A stretch of 11,915 nucleotides of DNA. Origin: Candidatus Gottesmanbacteria bacterium. GTDB taxonomy: Bacteria > Patescibacteriota > Microgenomatia > UBA10105 > UBA927. A program made the position numbers and the translations under genes. This document shows positions 1 to 6,078 of the stretch, piece after piece (positions within the stretch are counted from its first letter, which is position 1; every line of letters begins with the position of its first letter). Location of the stretch: positions 1 through 11,915 of the forward strand of contig JACQHE010000011.1 of NCBI GenBank assembly GCA_016199185.1, in the 5' to 3' direction. Under the pieces are notes generated by a model, which did no database searches, had not been told where the DNA came from, and saw only the letters and a list, made by a program, of their open reading frames with translations.

Positions 1-58
1 CATCAATATAGGGCTCGAGCGCATTGTACGCATACGGAAGATCGGGTAAAGTAAACAT
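1..58 (-). CDS. Fe/Mn superoxide dismutase, N-terminal fragment (cut by window edge)
   Basis: The minus strand encodes MFTLPDLPYAYNALEPYID from the ATG at 58 and runs off the window. The F-x-L-P-x-L-P-Y-x-x-x-A-L-E-P-x-I pattern is the classic N-terminus of the iron/manganese superoxide dismutase family, which converts superoxide to oxygen and hydrogen peroxide in the cytoplasm. An AAGGAG Shine-Dalgarno sequence lies just upstream of the ATG. The gene sits 27 bases downstream of two tiny membrane-protein genes on the same strand and is probably cotranscribed with them. Only 19 residues are visible, so metal type and catalytic residues cannot be judged; the family call rests on the N-terminal motif alone. 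Confidence 0.85.
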   Translation of the reverse strand, partial: MFTLPDLPYAYNALEPYID

Positions 59-85
59 AGGAATCTCCTTTCTTCAAAATAGCTA

Positions 86-181
86 TTACCGCTTAGCGTC
101 ACGATTCAAATATGACATAAAAGCCACAAAAAAAATAAGGGTGCTGACAATCATAAGGATCACAGAAACTTCTGGTGACAT
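86..181 (-). CDS. Tiny single-pass membrane protein (31 aa)
   Basis: This 31-residue protein (MSPEVSVILMIVSTLIFFVA then FMSYLNRDAKR) has one hydrophobic segment at about residues 5-24 and a short basic tail, so the tail is probably cytoplasmic. I chose the ATG at 181 because a strong GGGAGGTG Shine-Dalgarno lies nine bases before it, inside the end of the upstream gene. That gene's TAA and this ATG share one base (TAATG), a typical coupling junction. The longer reading frame starting at 328 lies entirely over the upstream gene and has no such signal. The family is not recognised. The context, between another small membrane protein and superoxide dismutase, hints at a membrane or redox-stress role, which is inference only. 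Confidence 0.65.
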   Translation of the reverse strand: MSPEVSVILMIVSTLIFFVAFMSYLNRDAKR

Positions 182-384
182 TACCGTCCACCTCCCTTCA
201 TAAATCGAACGGCAAAGACGTATGCTATGACAATAAGTGCAAATCCAGTTGCCGCAATAAGGGCATTGACTCTCACTCCCGGAACAAATTGCGTGATCAC
301 CAATCCAATAAACACCAAATTCCCCCACTCCATAATCTTCTCTGCCACCCGTCCCCGCTGATCTCCCGTCAACCGTTTCGCCAT
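181..384 (-). CDS. Small two-pass membrane protein (67 aa), unknown family
   Basis: The protein begins MAKRLTGDQRGRVAEKIMEW, a basic, probably helical cytoplasmic head. Two hydrophobic segments follow at about residues 22-35 and 41-61, joined by a short PGVRVN turn, and it ends in the basic tail KGGGR. A helical hairpin with both ends inside is the simplest topology. The ATG at 384 follows a GAGGGT stretch that is a weak Shine-Dalgarno at short spacing. A promoter-like pair lies at 403-431. It is the first gene of a minus-strand set with the 31-aa protein and superoxide dismutase. I do not recognise the family. It is short, but its hydrophobic pattern and coupled downstream gene make it more than a chance frame. 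Confidence 0.7.
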   Translation of the reverse strand: MAKRLTGDQRGRVAEKIMEWGNLVFIGLVITQFVPGVRVNALIAATGFALIVIAYVFAVRFMKGGGR

Positions 385-402
385 ACCCTCGCTCGTACCC
401 TA

Positions 403-431
403 TTCATACCACGCCACTGTATAAATTGCAA
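403..431 (-). promoter_or_regulatory. Candidate sigma70-type promoter for the small membrane protein / SOD operon
   Basis: On the minus strand, a TTGCAA -35 element (426-431) and a TATGAA -10 element (403-408) are separated by exactly 17 bases. Each matches the consensus at 4 of 6 positions. Transcription would start near 396, giving a leader of about 12 bases before the ATG at 384. Moderate matches only. Confidence 0.4.
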
Positions 432-455
432 CCACCCCATTAGGGTGTGACTTGT

Positions 456-591
456 GTCCACCTGCCGGGTGGATTAGCTTGACACCTCTCCTTCTGGGGG
501 TCATTAACAACCAAAATATGGAACATATAAAACACCTGGCATTTGATGCAGAAGAATAGGTGCCAATGTAGTCCACCTGCCGGGTGGATTA
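456..591. repeat. Pair of identical 21-bp palindromic repeats bracketing a gene-free 94-bp segment
   Basis: The same 21 bases occur at 456-476 and 571-591, in the same orientation. Each copy contains the inverted repeat TCCACC-TGCCG-GGTGGA (6-bp arms, 5-base loop). Between the copies lies another imperfect inverted repeat (TGGCA near 537, TGCCA near 561). Imperfect hairpins in the same orientation at both ends, without terminal inverted repeats, are how IS200/IS605 and REP/RAYT-type elements are bounded. This may therefore be a small non-autonomous relative of such an element. No transposase is present in the window. Bases 385-614 carry no gene; apart from this pair and the promoter at 403-431 I see nothing else there. 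Confidence 0.6.
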
Positions 592-614
592 TCATTCCAC
601 AATGGCGAGTTGTT

Positions 615-1427
615 TCATGAGCGTAATCGCTTATGGACAGAAAACGTCGCCAACGTTATCGGCATATCTAGCCGTTTCTGCCGGGCAAGCTGTCTTACTA
701 TGCGTAAGTCCTTTACCGAAATGTGACTTGCTTTATATGGCATTTCTTCGAGTGCATACGGACGCATGGTTCTTTCCCATACAGAGTCAAAGTTGGTCTT
801 AGAATCTTCCGCGATAATATTATAAATTGGTAACACTTTTTTCGTGTAGGCACGTAAAAAATGAATTACCTCAATAGCTGTGGCCACATTGGCGAAACGG
901 CAAATGTTGCGTGCAAGCTTTGCGAGTGTTGCTTGCGGAGGCTTACCAACATAAGTAATTTTTCTGCCCATCGCCAGTAAAATGTTTCTATTTGCCTGAA
1001 ACGTTGCCTTATCGCCTTCAACGACGAAGTGGATACAACCTTCTCGAGCTGCCGTGGCGCCACCGAACATCGGAGCAGAAAGAAAATCAATAGACAAATG
1101 CTTCAGTCGTTCATAAAAATCAACAGCCACTTCCGGTGTGAGCGTGCTTGTCTCAATCAACGTCTTGTTTTGAAAATTGCCTTGTACTATTCCAGTGTTT
1201 CCGAAAATAACTCTTCGAGAAATATTCGGGCGAGGGAGGCAAAGAATTACTATGTCGCTTTTACTCGCCACATCAGCAGGCGTTTTCCCTATTTGAGCTC
1301 CAAGTTCAACGATGCAATCCAGTTTTTTCTTATCTGTATCAACAGCGACGACAGAGAATGTATGTTTGAGTAAATTAGCAGCCATGCCAAATCCCATCTC
1401 GCCAACTCCGATAAATCCGATTGTCAT
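615..1427 (-). CDS. Beta-hydroxyacid dehydrogenase family (3-hydroxyisobutyrate / 6-phosphogluconate DH-like) NAD(P)-dependent oxidoreductase
   Basis: This 270-aa protein opens with a Rossmann nucleotide-binding motif, GFIGVGEMGFGMAANLL (residues 4-20), followed by VAVDTDKKK at the end of strand 2. The substrate-loop region reads DFLSAPMFGG (114-123), in place of the usual D-x-P-V-S-G-G. The catalytic lysine K170 and amide N174 (AKLARN) are present, as is the C-terminal KDL motif (K239-D240). The family oxidises or reduces small 3-hydroxyacids or aldehydes with NAD(P); the true substrate cannot be read here. The altered substrate loop and the missing glycines before K170 suggest a divergent specificity. 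The ATG at 1427 overlaps the rhodanese stop (ATGA) and has an AGGAGG Shine-Dalgarno seven bases upstream. It is the last gene of the ArsR-rhodanese operon. Confidence 0.88.
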   Translation of the reverse strand: MTIGFIGVGEMGFGMAANLLKHTFSVVAVDTDKKKLDCIVELGAQIGKTPADVASKSDIVILCLPRPNISRRVIFGNTGIVQGNFQNKTLIETSTLTPEVAVDFYERLKHLSIDFLSAPMFGGATAAREGCIHFVVEGDKATFQANRNILLAMGRKITYVGKPPQATLAKLARNICRFANVATAIEVIHFLRAYTKKVLPIYNIIAEDSKTNFDSVWERTMRPYALEEMPYKASHISVKDLRIVRQLARQKRLDMPITLATFSVHKRLRS

Positions 1428-1759
1428 ACTCCATCCTCCTTTACCGTCTCATATCCATGAGCTTTCCAGTCCGTAATGCCCCCGGCGTACTCTTTGAGAT
1501 TTGTGTAACCCAGAGCCTTTAGATTCTCATAACAGCGCACGCTTGCGTCAAAGGTAAACCCGGAGCAGTAGGTTACGACAATTTTATTTTTATCCGAAAG
1601 CACCGCGGGCGCTTTATCGACAACCTCGCTCCAATGCGCATTTATGGCCCCGGGAATATGCTCCTGCCGATATACTTCGGCTCGGCGACAGTCCAAAAGA
1701 GTAACCCCCTTCCCGCTATCAAGAAGATCTTTAAGCTCTGTCGCAGTTATTTCATCCAT
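1424..1759 (-). CDS. Single-domain rhodanese (sulfurtransferase)
   Basis: This 111-aa protein is one complete rhodanese domain. It has the CH2-A-like motif LLDCRRAEVYRQEHIPGAIN (21-40), the active-site cysteine C65 in VVTYCSGFTFDA, and the C-terminal motif YAGGITDWKAHGY (91-103). Rhodanese domains carry a persulfide on the catalytic cysteine and move sulfane sulfur between donors and thiol acceptors in the cytoplasm. The loop after C65 (SGFTFDA) is not the common C-R-S-G-x-R type, so the acceptor is uncertain. I chose the ATG at 1759 (MDEITATEL) because AAGGAGGT lies directly in front of it. An upstream ATG at 1792 would sit inside the ArsR gene and lacks such a site. It begins one base after the ArsR stop and overlaps the dehydrogenase start by 4 bases. 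Confidence 0.9.
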   Translation of the reverse strand: MDEITATELKDLLDSGKGVTLLDCRRAEVYRQEHIPGAINAHWSEVVDKAPAVLSDKNKIVVTYCSGFTFDASVRCYENLKALGYTNLKEYAGGITDWKAHGYETVKEDGV

Positions 1760-1760
1760 A

Positions 1761-2093
1761 CTACCTCCTTGTATCTGACAGCACACCATCAATAAAGCTT
1801 TTCATGGCGATAAACGTTTCGCGTTTGGGTCTGCAATAGAGAAACTTACCGTTCTTTTTGCACTCAATGAGCCCCCCGTTTTCTAAGTCTTTGATGTAGC
1901 TTGACGCAGTTGATTGAGGTATCTTTAAGTCCTTCATCACTCCGGTTACACAATTACCTGAGTACCCCTTCTGACTATCCAAATCACAGTCACACCCCTC
2001 TCTGGCTATTTTCATAAAAATAGCAAACCGCAACGGGTTTCCTAAAAGATCAAATGCCTGCTGGACTGTTTTGAAGATCAGCTGCTTATTCAT
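1761..2093 (-). CDS. ArsR/SmtB-family winged-helix transcriptional regulator
   Basis: This 110-aa protein starts MNKQLIFKTVQQAFDLLGNP and carries a winged-helix domain. The recognition-helix region is MKDLKIPQSTASSYIKDLEN (53-72), followed by a wing GLIECKKNGKFLYCRPK (74-90). Such proteins are dimeric repressors that leave DNA when they bind metal or when cysteines are oxidised or persulfidated. Cysteines are C34, C36, C48, C78 and C87; the C34-x-C36 pair is a candidate sensor, but the ligand set cannot be assigned. The ATG at 2093 is used because the promoter and operator lie just before it; an in-frame start at 2192 would be upstream of the promoter. The leader is only about 11 bases with a weak AGAAG. 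With rhodanese next door, a sulfide/persulfide or thiophilic-metal response is plausible. Confidence 0.88.
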   Translation of the reverse strand: MNKQLIFKTVQQAFDLLGNPLRFAIFMKIAREGCDCDLDSQKGYSGNCVTGVMKDLKIPQSTASSYIKDLENGGLIECKKNGKFLYCRPKRETFIAMKSFIDGVLSDTRR

Positions 2094-2103
2094 ATTGTAC
2101 TTC

Positions 2104-2141
2104 TGTGATGTATTATATATCACATTTTTAAGATGTGTCAA
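2104..2141 (-). promoter_or_regulatory. Consensus promoter with overlapping ArsR-type operator palindrome
   Basis: On the minus strand there is a perfect -35 TTGACA (2136-2141) and a perfect -10 TATAAT (2112-2117) with an 18-base spacer. A 21-bp near-perfect palindrome, with TGTGAT/ATCACA arms, spans 2104-2124 and covers the whole -10 box. A repressor bound there would block RNA polymerase. Position and form fit autoregulation by the ArsR protein that starts at 2093. Confidence 0.8.
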
Positions 2142-2148
2142 TAGAGAA

Positions 2149-2177
2149 ATAACATCCCGATGAGTTCGGTATATAAT
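2149..2177 (+). promoter_or_regulatory. Promoter for PBP1A-like gene no. 1, leaderless layout
   Basis: A perfect TATAAT -10 box at 2172-2177 is preceded, 17 bases upstream, by ATAACA at 2149-2154 (4 of 6 matches to TTGACA). Seven bases after the -10 box comes the A of the ATG at 2185, so predicted +1 and the start codon coincide. This is divergent from, and about 30 bases away from, the ArsR operator, so it is probably not controlled by it directly. Confidence 0.55.
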
Positions 2178-2184
2178 GGGTACC

Positions 2185-4347
2185 ATGGCCAAAAAATTTC
2201 GCCGCTACCTCTTCTGGCTCCTGCCAGTGGGCTTTATCCTCGTCTCTTACCTGGGCATCCTCAAAGACCTCCCTTCGCCCACTAAACTTGCCAACTACGA
2301 AGTCCCCCTGGCAACCAAAGTCTATGATCGAAACGGCACATTGCTTTTTGACATATTTGCCGACCAAAATCGGACACCGGTACCACTCAAAGACATCCCA
2401 AAATATGTCCAACAGGCTACCATTGCCATCGAAGACAAGGACTTTTATAAACACGGCGGCATAAGTCCTGTGGGCGGCATGATTCGGGCAATTTGGGCAA
2501 CGCTCACCCGCAATAAACTACAGGGCGGCTCGACCATCACCCAACAGCTGGTCAAGTCTGCGCTTTTGACTCCCGAGCGCACGGTGACGAGGAAGATCAA
2601 AGAGATCATCCTCGCGTTTTGGGTCGAAACCCTCTACTCCAAGGATAAAATCCTCGAGCTCTACCTTAACCAAGTCCCCTACGGCGGCACTGCGTGGGGT
2701 ATTGAGACGGCATCGGAAAAATACTTCGGCAAATCCGTCAAGGAACTCACCCTTGCGGAGGCGAGCTTGCTCGCCGGCCTGCCGCAGGCGCCGACGCTCT
2801 ATTCCCCCTTCGGGGCCCGTCCGGAACTCGCCCGCGCGCGCCAGAAAGAGGTGCTGCGCCGCATGGTTGAGGACCGCTACGTGACCCAAGAGCGGGCGGA
2901 CGCGGCGGCCAAAGAAGAACTTACGTTTAAAAACGCCCCCAATATTAAAGCGCCGCATTTTGTCATGTATGTCAAGCAAAAACTCGTAGACCGCTTCGGT
3001 GAGGCGCTCGTGGAGCGCGGCGGCCTCAAGGTAACCACGACGCTCGACTGGAATCTCCAGGAATACGCCCAGGCAACGGTCGCTGCCGAGGTCAAAGACC
3101 TTGTGAAGCTGCGGGTTACCAACGGTGCGGCACTGATTACCAAGCCTGCCACGGGCGAGATACTTGCGATGGTGGGATCGACGGACTACTTTGCCTCTCC
3201 CTCGGGCAACTTTAACGTGACGACCGCGCTTCGCCAACCCGGATCATCCATCAAGCCGATTAACTACGCCATTGGGCTGGAGAAACGGATCGTCAACCCA
3301 GCCACCATGTTTCTTGATATACCCACGTGCTTTGCCAACATCAACAAACCCAACTACTGCCCCAGAAACTACGACGGGAAATTCCACGGACCGGTGCAGC
3401 TCCGGCTGGCGCTGGGCAACTCCTACAATATCCCGGCAGTCAAGATGCTCTACCTCAACACGGTCCGCGATATGGTGGCCTCCGCAAGCGCGTTTGGATT
3501 GGACACGCTTACTGATCCGGATCGCTACGGCCTATCTTTAACGCTTGGTGGCGGCGAAGTGCGCATGACGGATATGGCCGAAGCATTCGGTGTATTTGCC
3601 AACAGCGGGATACGGAAAGATGTAGTGGTAGTCCTTAATGTCCTCGATAAAAACGGCAAGCTTCTGTTTGAGCATAAAGATCCCAACATGGATCGGGACA
3701 TCCCCTCCCAGCTTTTGCTCCAGGGGCCTCGCGTGGTCAGCCCGGAAACTGCATTCCTCATCTCCCACATACTTCTGGACAACAATGCGCGCCAGGACGC
3801 CTTCGGCGCGCGCTCCAATCTCTTTATTCCCAATCACGCCGTCTCGGTCAAAACCGGCACCACGGATGATCTCCGGGACAACTGGACGATCGGCTACACA
3901 CCGCAGGTTTTAGTCGCGACCTGGGTGGGAAACAACGATAATTCACAGATGAACCAGGCACTGGTCTCCGGCGTCACGGGTGCAGCCCCCATCTGGAATA
4001 AAATCATGAGAAAAGCCCTCGAGGATAAGCCCGACGTCTGGCCCAAGCAACCCGACGGCATCGTGGGAGCCCAAATATGTTCCGTTTCCGGACTTCAACC
4101 GCCGAACCCCGAGGGGGAAGATAAGGGATGCCCAACCCGTTTTGAGTACTTTATTAAAGGAACTGTGCCTACCCAACGGGAAAATATGAAAAAACAGGTA
4201 CTCATAGATAAAACAACCGGCGATCTCGCACCTACCAGCCAAACGGACAACGTAGAAATGCAGGAGCATCAAGTCCTCTCCGACGAAGTCGCGACCTACT
4301 GCCTGGACTGCCCGCACCCGGAGGGTAAGATAACGCTCATAAAATAA
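2185..4347 (+). CDS. PBP1A-like bifunctional peptidoglycan glycosyltransferase/transpeptidase (class A PBP), copy 1
   Basis: This 720-aa protein is anchored by one N-terminal membrane helix (about residues 8-25). The GT51 glycosyltransferase domain follows, with EDKDFYKHGG (E83 catalytic), QGGSTITQQL (113-122), RKIKEIILAFWVE (136-148, second catalytic E140) and KDKILELYLNQVPYGG (153-168). The penicillin-binding transpeptidase domain has S354-S-I-K357 (SxxK), S413-Y-N415 (SxN) and K556-T-G558 (KTG), so both activities look intact. It polymerises lipid II and cross-links stem peptides on the outer face of the membrane. I chose ATG 2185 (MAKKFRR); an ATG at 2176 lies inside the -10 box. No Shine-Dalgarno is visible. 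Cysteines C382, C392, C632, C649, C706 and C709 have few counterparts in copy 2. The C-terminal tail after about 620 is of unknown role. Confidence 0.95.
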   Translation: MAKKFRRYLFWLLPVGFILVSYLGILKDLPSPTKLANYEVPLATKVYDRNGTLLFDIFADQNRTPVPLKDIPKYVQQATIAIEDKDFYKHGGISPVGGMIRAIWATLTRNKLQGGSTITQQLVKSALLTPERTVTRKIKEIILAFWVETLYSKDKILELYLNQVPYGGTAWGIETASEKYFGKSVKELTLAEASLLAGLPQAPTLYSPFGARPELARARQKEVLRRMVEDRYVTQERADAAAKEELTFKNAPNIKAPHFVMYVKQKLVDRFGEALVERGGLKVTTTLDWNLQEYAQATVAAEVKDLVKLRVTNGAALITKPATGEILAMVGSTDYFASPSGNFNVTTALRQPGSSIKPINYAIGLEKRIVNPATMFLDIPTCFANINKPNYCPRNYDGKFHGPVQLRLALGNSYNIPAVKMLYLNTVRDMVASASAFGLDTLTDPDRYGLSLTLGGGEVRMTDMAEAFGVFANSGIRKDVVVVLNVLDKNGKLLFEHKDPNMDRDIPSQLLLQGPRVVSPETAFLISHILLDNNARQDAFGARSNLFIPNHAVSVKTGTTDDLRDNWTIGYTPQVLVATWVGNNDNSQMNQALVSGVTGAAPIWNKIMRKALEDKPDVWPKQPDGIVGAQICSVSGLQPPNPEGEDKGCPTRFEYFIKGTVPTQRENMKKQVLIDKTTGDLAPTSQTDNVEMQEHQVLSDEVATYCLDCPHPEGKITLIK

Positions 4348-4350
4348 CGG

Positions 4351-4599
4351 CTACTCCCACATCGCGGAGAGTATTTCATCTTCACCAAATCCGTGCTTTT
4401 TGAGTGTTCCTCGTATTTTCCTCTGCGTTATCGAATCGTACTCTGATTTTGCTTGAAGCACCTCAATAAATGGCCGTTCTCCAGCTTGGTGTTCTTTGGG
4501 ACATCGAAACTTTAAGTGTCTCGACCCGACTTGCGGTTGTTGAACAAAATGTAGGTGCTTGAGGCAGCGAATCAGTTCTCTTGACCCGAACGATTTCAT
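4351..4599 (-). CDS. HicA-like mRNA interferase toxin
   Basis: This 82-aa protein has HicA features: an N-terminal S-R-E-L-I-R-C-L-K-H-L-H-F helix (residues 6-18), then VGSRHLKFRCP (24-34) in place of the usual GSHH strand, with H28 as the likely catalytic histidine, and a C-terminal TQRKIRGTLKKHGF helix (58-71). HicA toxins are double-stranded-RNA-binding-fold ribonucleases that cut mRNA when their HicB antitoxin is degraded. The start overlaps the antitoxin stop by 4 bases (ATGA). The gene converges on PBP copy 1, with 3 bases between their stops. The sequence is divergent, so the family call is moderate. Confidence 0.6.
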   Translation of the reverse strand: MKSFGSRELIRCLKHLHFVQQPQVGSRHLKFRCPKEHQAGERPFIEVLQAKSEYDSITQRKIRGTLKKHGFGEDEILSAMWE

Positions 4600-4937
4600 G
4601 ACGACGCTATGGAGTACGCACGGCCTGGGTTACTGTCTCTGATAAATCGCTGTATATCGAATTGTTTCTCAATCCTTTTGGCTGGGCTTTTTGCTATTTC
4701 TACCATCGTTTTTTGAGCGTGCAAAGAGGGAATATACCGGACGCTCTCCTGCTGTTTTTTCGATACGTCAAAAATGGTATAAATCAAATCATTCACATTG
4801 AAGAAGAGCTCGATAAGGTCGTTGCCTTCCGTAACGGCGTCGTATTCGTCAAGCGTGGCAACAAGAGCGCCCGATTGGCCTTTTTGTACGTTGACCGATA
4901 TTTGAACTGGCAAATCCTGCATGCCTTTTTGTGTCAT
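4596..4937 (-). CDS. HicB-like antitoxin (divergent)
   Basis: This 113-aa protein begins with a strand-rich part, VQISVNVQKGQSGALVATLD (11-30), followed by EYDAVTEGNDLIELFFNVND (31-50). This resembles the partial RNase-H-like fold of HicB, where a strand is followed by a G-x-T-x-x-E-A-type helix. The remainder (60-113) is charged and probably helical; no clear DNA-binding motif is visible. The main support is position: it lies immediately before the HicA-like gene and overlaps it by 4 bases. The ATG at 4937 follows AAGAGGAAACACT, a fair Shine-Dalgarno. It is divergently transcribed from the fibre gene. Confidence 0.5.
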   Translation of the reverse strand: MTQKGMQDLPVQISVNVQKGQSGALVATLDEYDAVTEGNDLIELFFNVNDLIYTIFDVSKKQQESVRYIPSLHAQKTMVEIAKSPAKRIEKQFDIQRFIRDSNPGRAYSIASS

Positions 4938-4957
4938 AGTGTTTCCTCTTATTGTTT

Positions 4958-4966
4958 AGTGTATCA
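4958..4966 (-). promoter_or_regulatory. Extended -10 promoter for the HicBA-like pair
   Basis: On the minus strand, TGATACACT (4958-4966) fits an extended -10 element (TGn followed by TACACT, 4 of 6). No good -35 box lies at the usual distance, which is common for extended -10 promoters. Transcription would begin near 4951, about 14 bases before the ATG at 4937. Confidence 0.35.
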
Positions 4967-4991
4967 CAGTTTCTTAAAAAATGTTTCGAAC

Positions 4992-5021
4992 TTGACAACG
5001 CCCCTCTTCCCTTCCTACACT
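4992..5021 (+). promoter_or_regulatory. Promoter for the fibre/nuclease gene cluster
   Basis: A perfect TTGACA (4992-4997) and a TACACT -10 (5016-5021, 4 of 6) are separated by 18 bases. The predicted start near 5028 leaves a leader of about 12 bases before the ATG at 5040, with only a weak purine-rich AGAAGAG ribosome site. Confidence 0.6.
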
Positions 5022-5039
5022 AGAAGAAGAGAAACACGT

Positions 5040-6076
5040 ATGAATATCCATCGGCCGTTTGCATTCTCCCTGGGCTTCCTCGTGGGAGTAGGAAGCCTTC
5101 TGGCCGCCGCATCCTTTAACGACAGAGCCACACACACACACCTATAGCCTCGCGCGTTGAAGCCACGGTGGGCGACGTGACCATAGACCAGTCCGCAGGC
5201 GGCACCTCCACCCTGGGGACGGTCACCCTCCAGAAGATGCAGGACAGTGCCAACTCCGCCTACTTCCTCGATCCGGCCGCCACGGGAAACAGCCTGGTGT
5301 TGGCAGGAACAGCGACGGCTTCCGGTAACCTCACGGTAGGCCAAGGCAGTACCATCCGTTCCGCCTTCGGTCCCCTCCAACTCCAATACAAATCCGCCCT
5401 GGATTCCTGGGCAACCGGCCTGACCCTCCAAGACACCACCGGCAACGTCGGCATCGGGACGACTAGCCCCTCAAACAAGCTGCATGTCGTGGGAACTGTA
5501 AAAATTGAAGGTAGTCAATTGGATTTAAATGATGCCGGGACATTCATAATCAGTCAAAATACTGCAAGCTCTGCGCTGCTTCTAAGGGCTGCCACAAACT
5601 CTTATATACGGTTCGATACCAATGGTGCAAACGCGCGGATGACGATTGATACAGCTGGCAACGTCGGCATCGGGACGACGAGTCCCTCAACAAAATTAGA
5701 TGTTGTGGGAACCATCACCGGAACTACCAAGAATTTTATGATTGATCATCCGACAAAACCTGGCATGAAACTGATTCATTCTACGCTGGAAGGGCCGGAA
5801 GTGGCAGTCTTCTATAGAGGAGAAGCACGGCTTGCGGCAGGGAAAACGGTTGTTGTTCTACCGGAGTATTTTGAAGCCTTAACCAGAAAAGAAGGCAGAA
5901 CTGTCCAGTTGACCGCCAAAAACGGCTGGAGCCCTCTCTCTGTGAACGGAGAGGTCACAGGTGGCAGGTTTACGGTGAAGGCAGACTCCGGCAACCCCGG
6001 CCAGGAGTTTTACTGGGAAGTGAAAGCAGTGAGAAGCGATGTGGATCCTCTGGTAGTAGAAAAATCTGTACAGTAA
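5040..6076 (+). CDS. Secreted fibre-like surface protein; signal peptide out of frame at a (CA)6 tract
   Basis: The ATG at 5040 encodes MNIHRPFAFSLGFLVGVGSL plus LAAAS, a good signal peptide or membrane anchor, but this frame stops at 5145-5147 (TAG). The main body lies in another frame, open from 5120 to the TAA at 6074; its first possible starts, such as GTG 5168, have no ribosome site. Removing one CA unit from 5129-5140 joins both into one protein of 344 aa. The body has two copies of the G-N-V-G-I-G-T-T-S-P-S-x-K-L motif found in phage-tail and adhesin-like fibres. It ends in a domain beginning with FMIDHPTKPGMKLIHSTLEG, which recurs in bacterial surface proteins. The role is probably adhesion or surface structure. 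It could be a phase-variable gene, a pseudogene, or carry a sequence error. It is first in a cluster with the nuclease gene 2 bases downstream. Confidence 0.75.
5129..5140. repeat. (CA)6 dinucleotide microsatellite at the frame break
   Basis: Six CA units lie directly between the signal-peptide frame and the mature-protein frame. With six units translation ends at 5147; with five (or eight) units the whole gene reads through. The position right after a signal peptide is typical of slipped-strand contingency loci, although six units is a short tract. Confidence 0.85.
5441..5679. repeat. Two exact 23-bp direct repeats within the fibre gene
   Basis: The 23 bases at 5441-5463 recur at 5657-5679. 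They encode the G-N-V-G-I-G-T-T motif. The offset is 216 bases, exactly 72 codons, so recombination between them would delete or duplicate a unit without breaking the frame. Confidence 0.85.
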
Positions 6077-6078
6077 CC

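Noticed and set aside
456..591. CRISPR array
   Set aside because: Only two repeat copies, with a 94-bp spacer, and no cas genes; the RecB/Cas4-like protein at 6079 is fused to a transposase-type head and is not near a repeat array.
2176..2184. ATG at 2176 as the start of PBP copy 1
   Set aside because: It lies inside the TATAAT box, so it would be upstream of the predicted transcript start.
2094..2192. Extended ArsR start at 2192
   Set aside because: The promoter and operator lie inside this extension, and the family's normal N-terminus begins at the ATG at 2093.
2518..3237. A 239-codon minus-strand open frame across PBP copy 1
   Set aside because: It is antisense to the GT51 domain of a clear gene; composition is Arg/Gly/Leu-rich as expected for a shadow frame, and no ribosome site precedes it.
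4662..5147. A 161-codon plus-strand frame ending at the fibre signal peptide
   Set aside because: Most of it is antisense to the HicB-like gene. Only the part from ATG 5040, downstream of the TTGACA/TACACT promoter, looks real.
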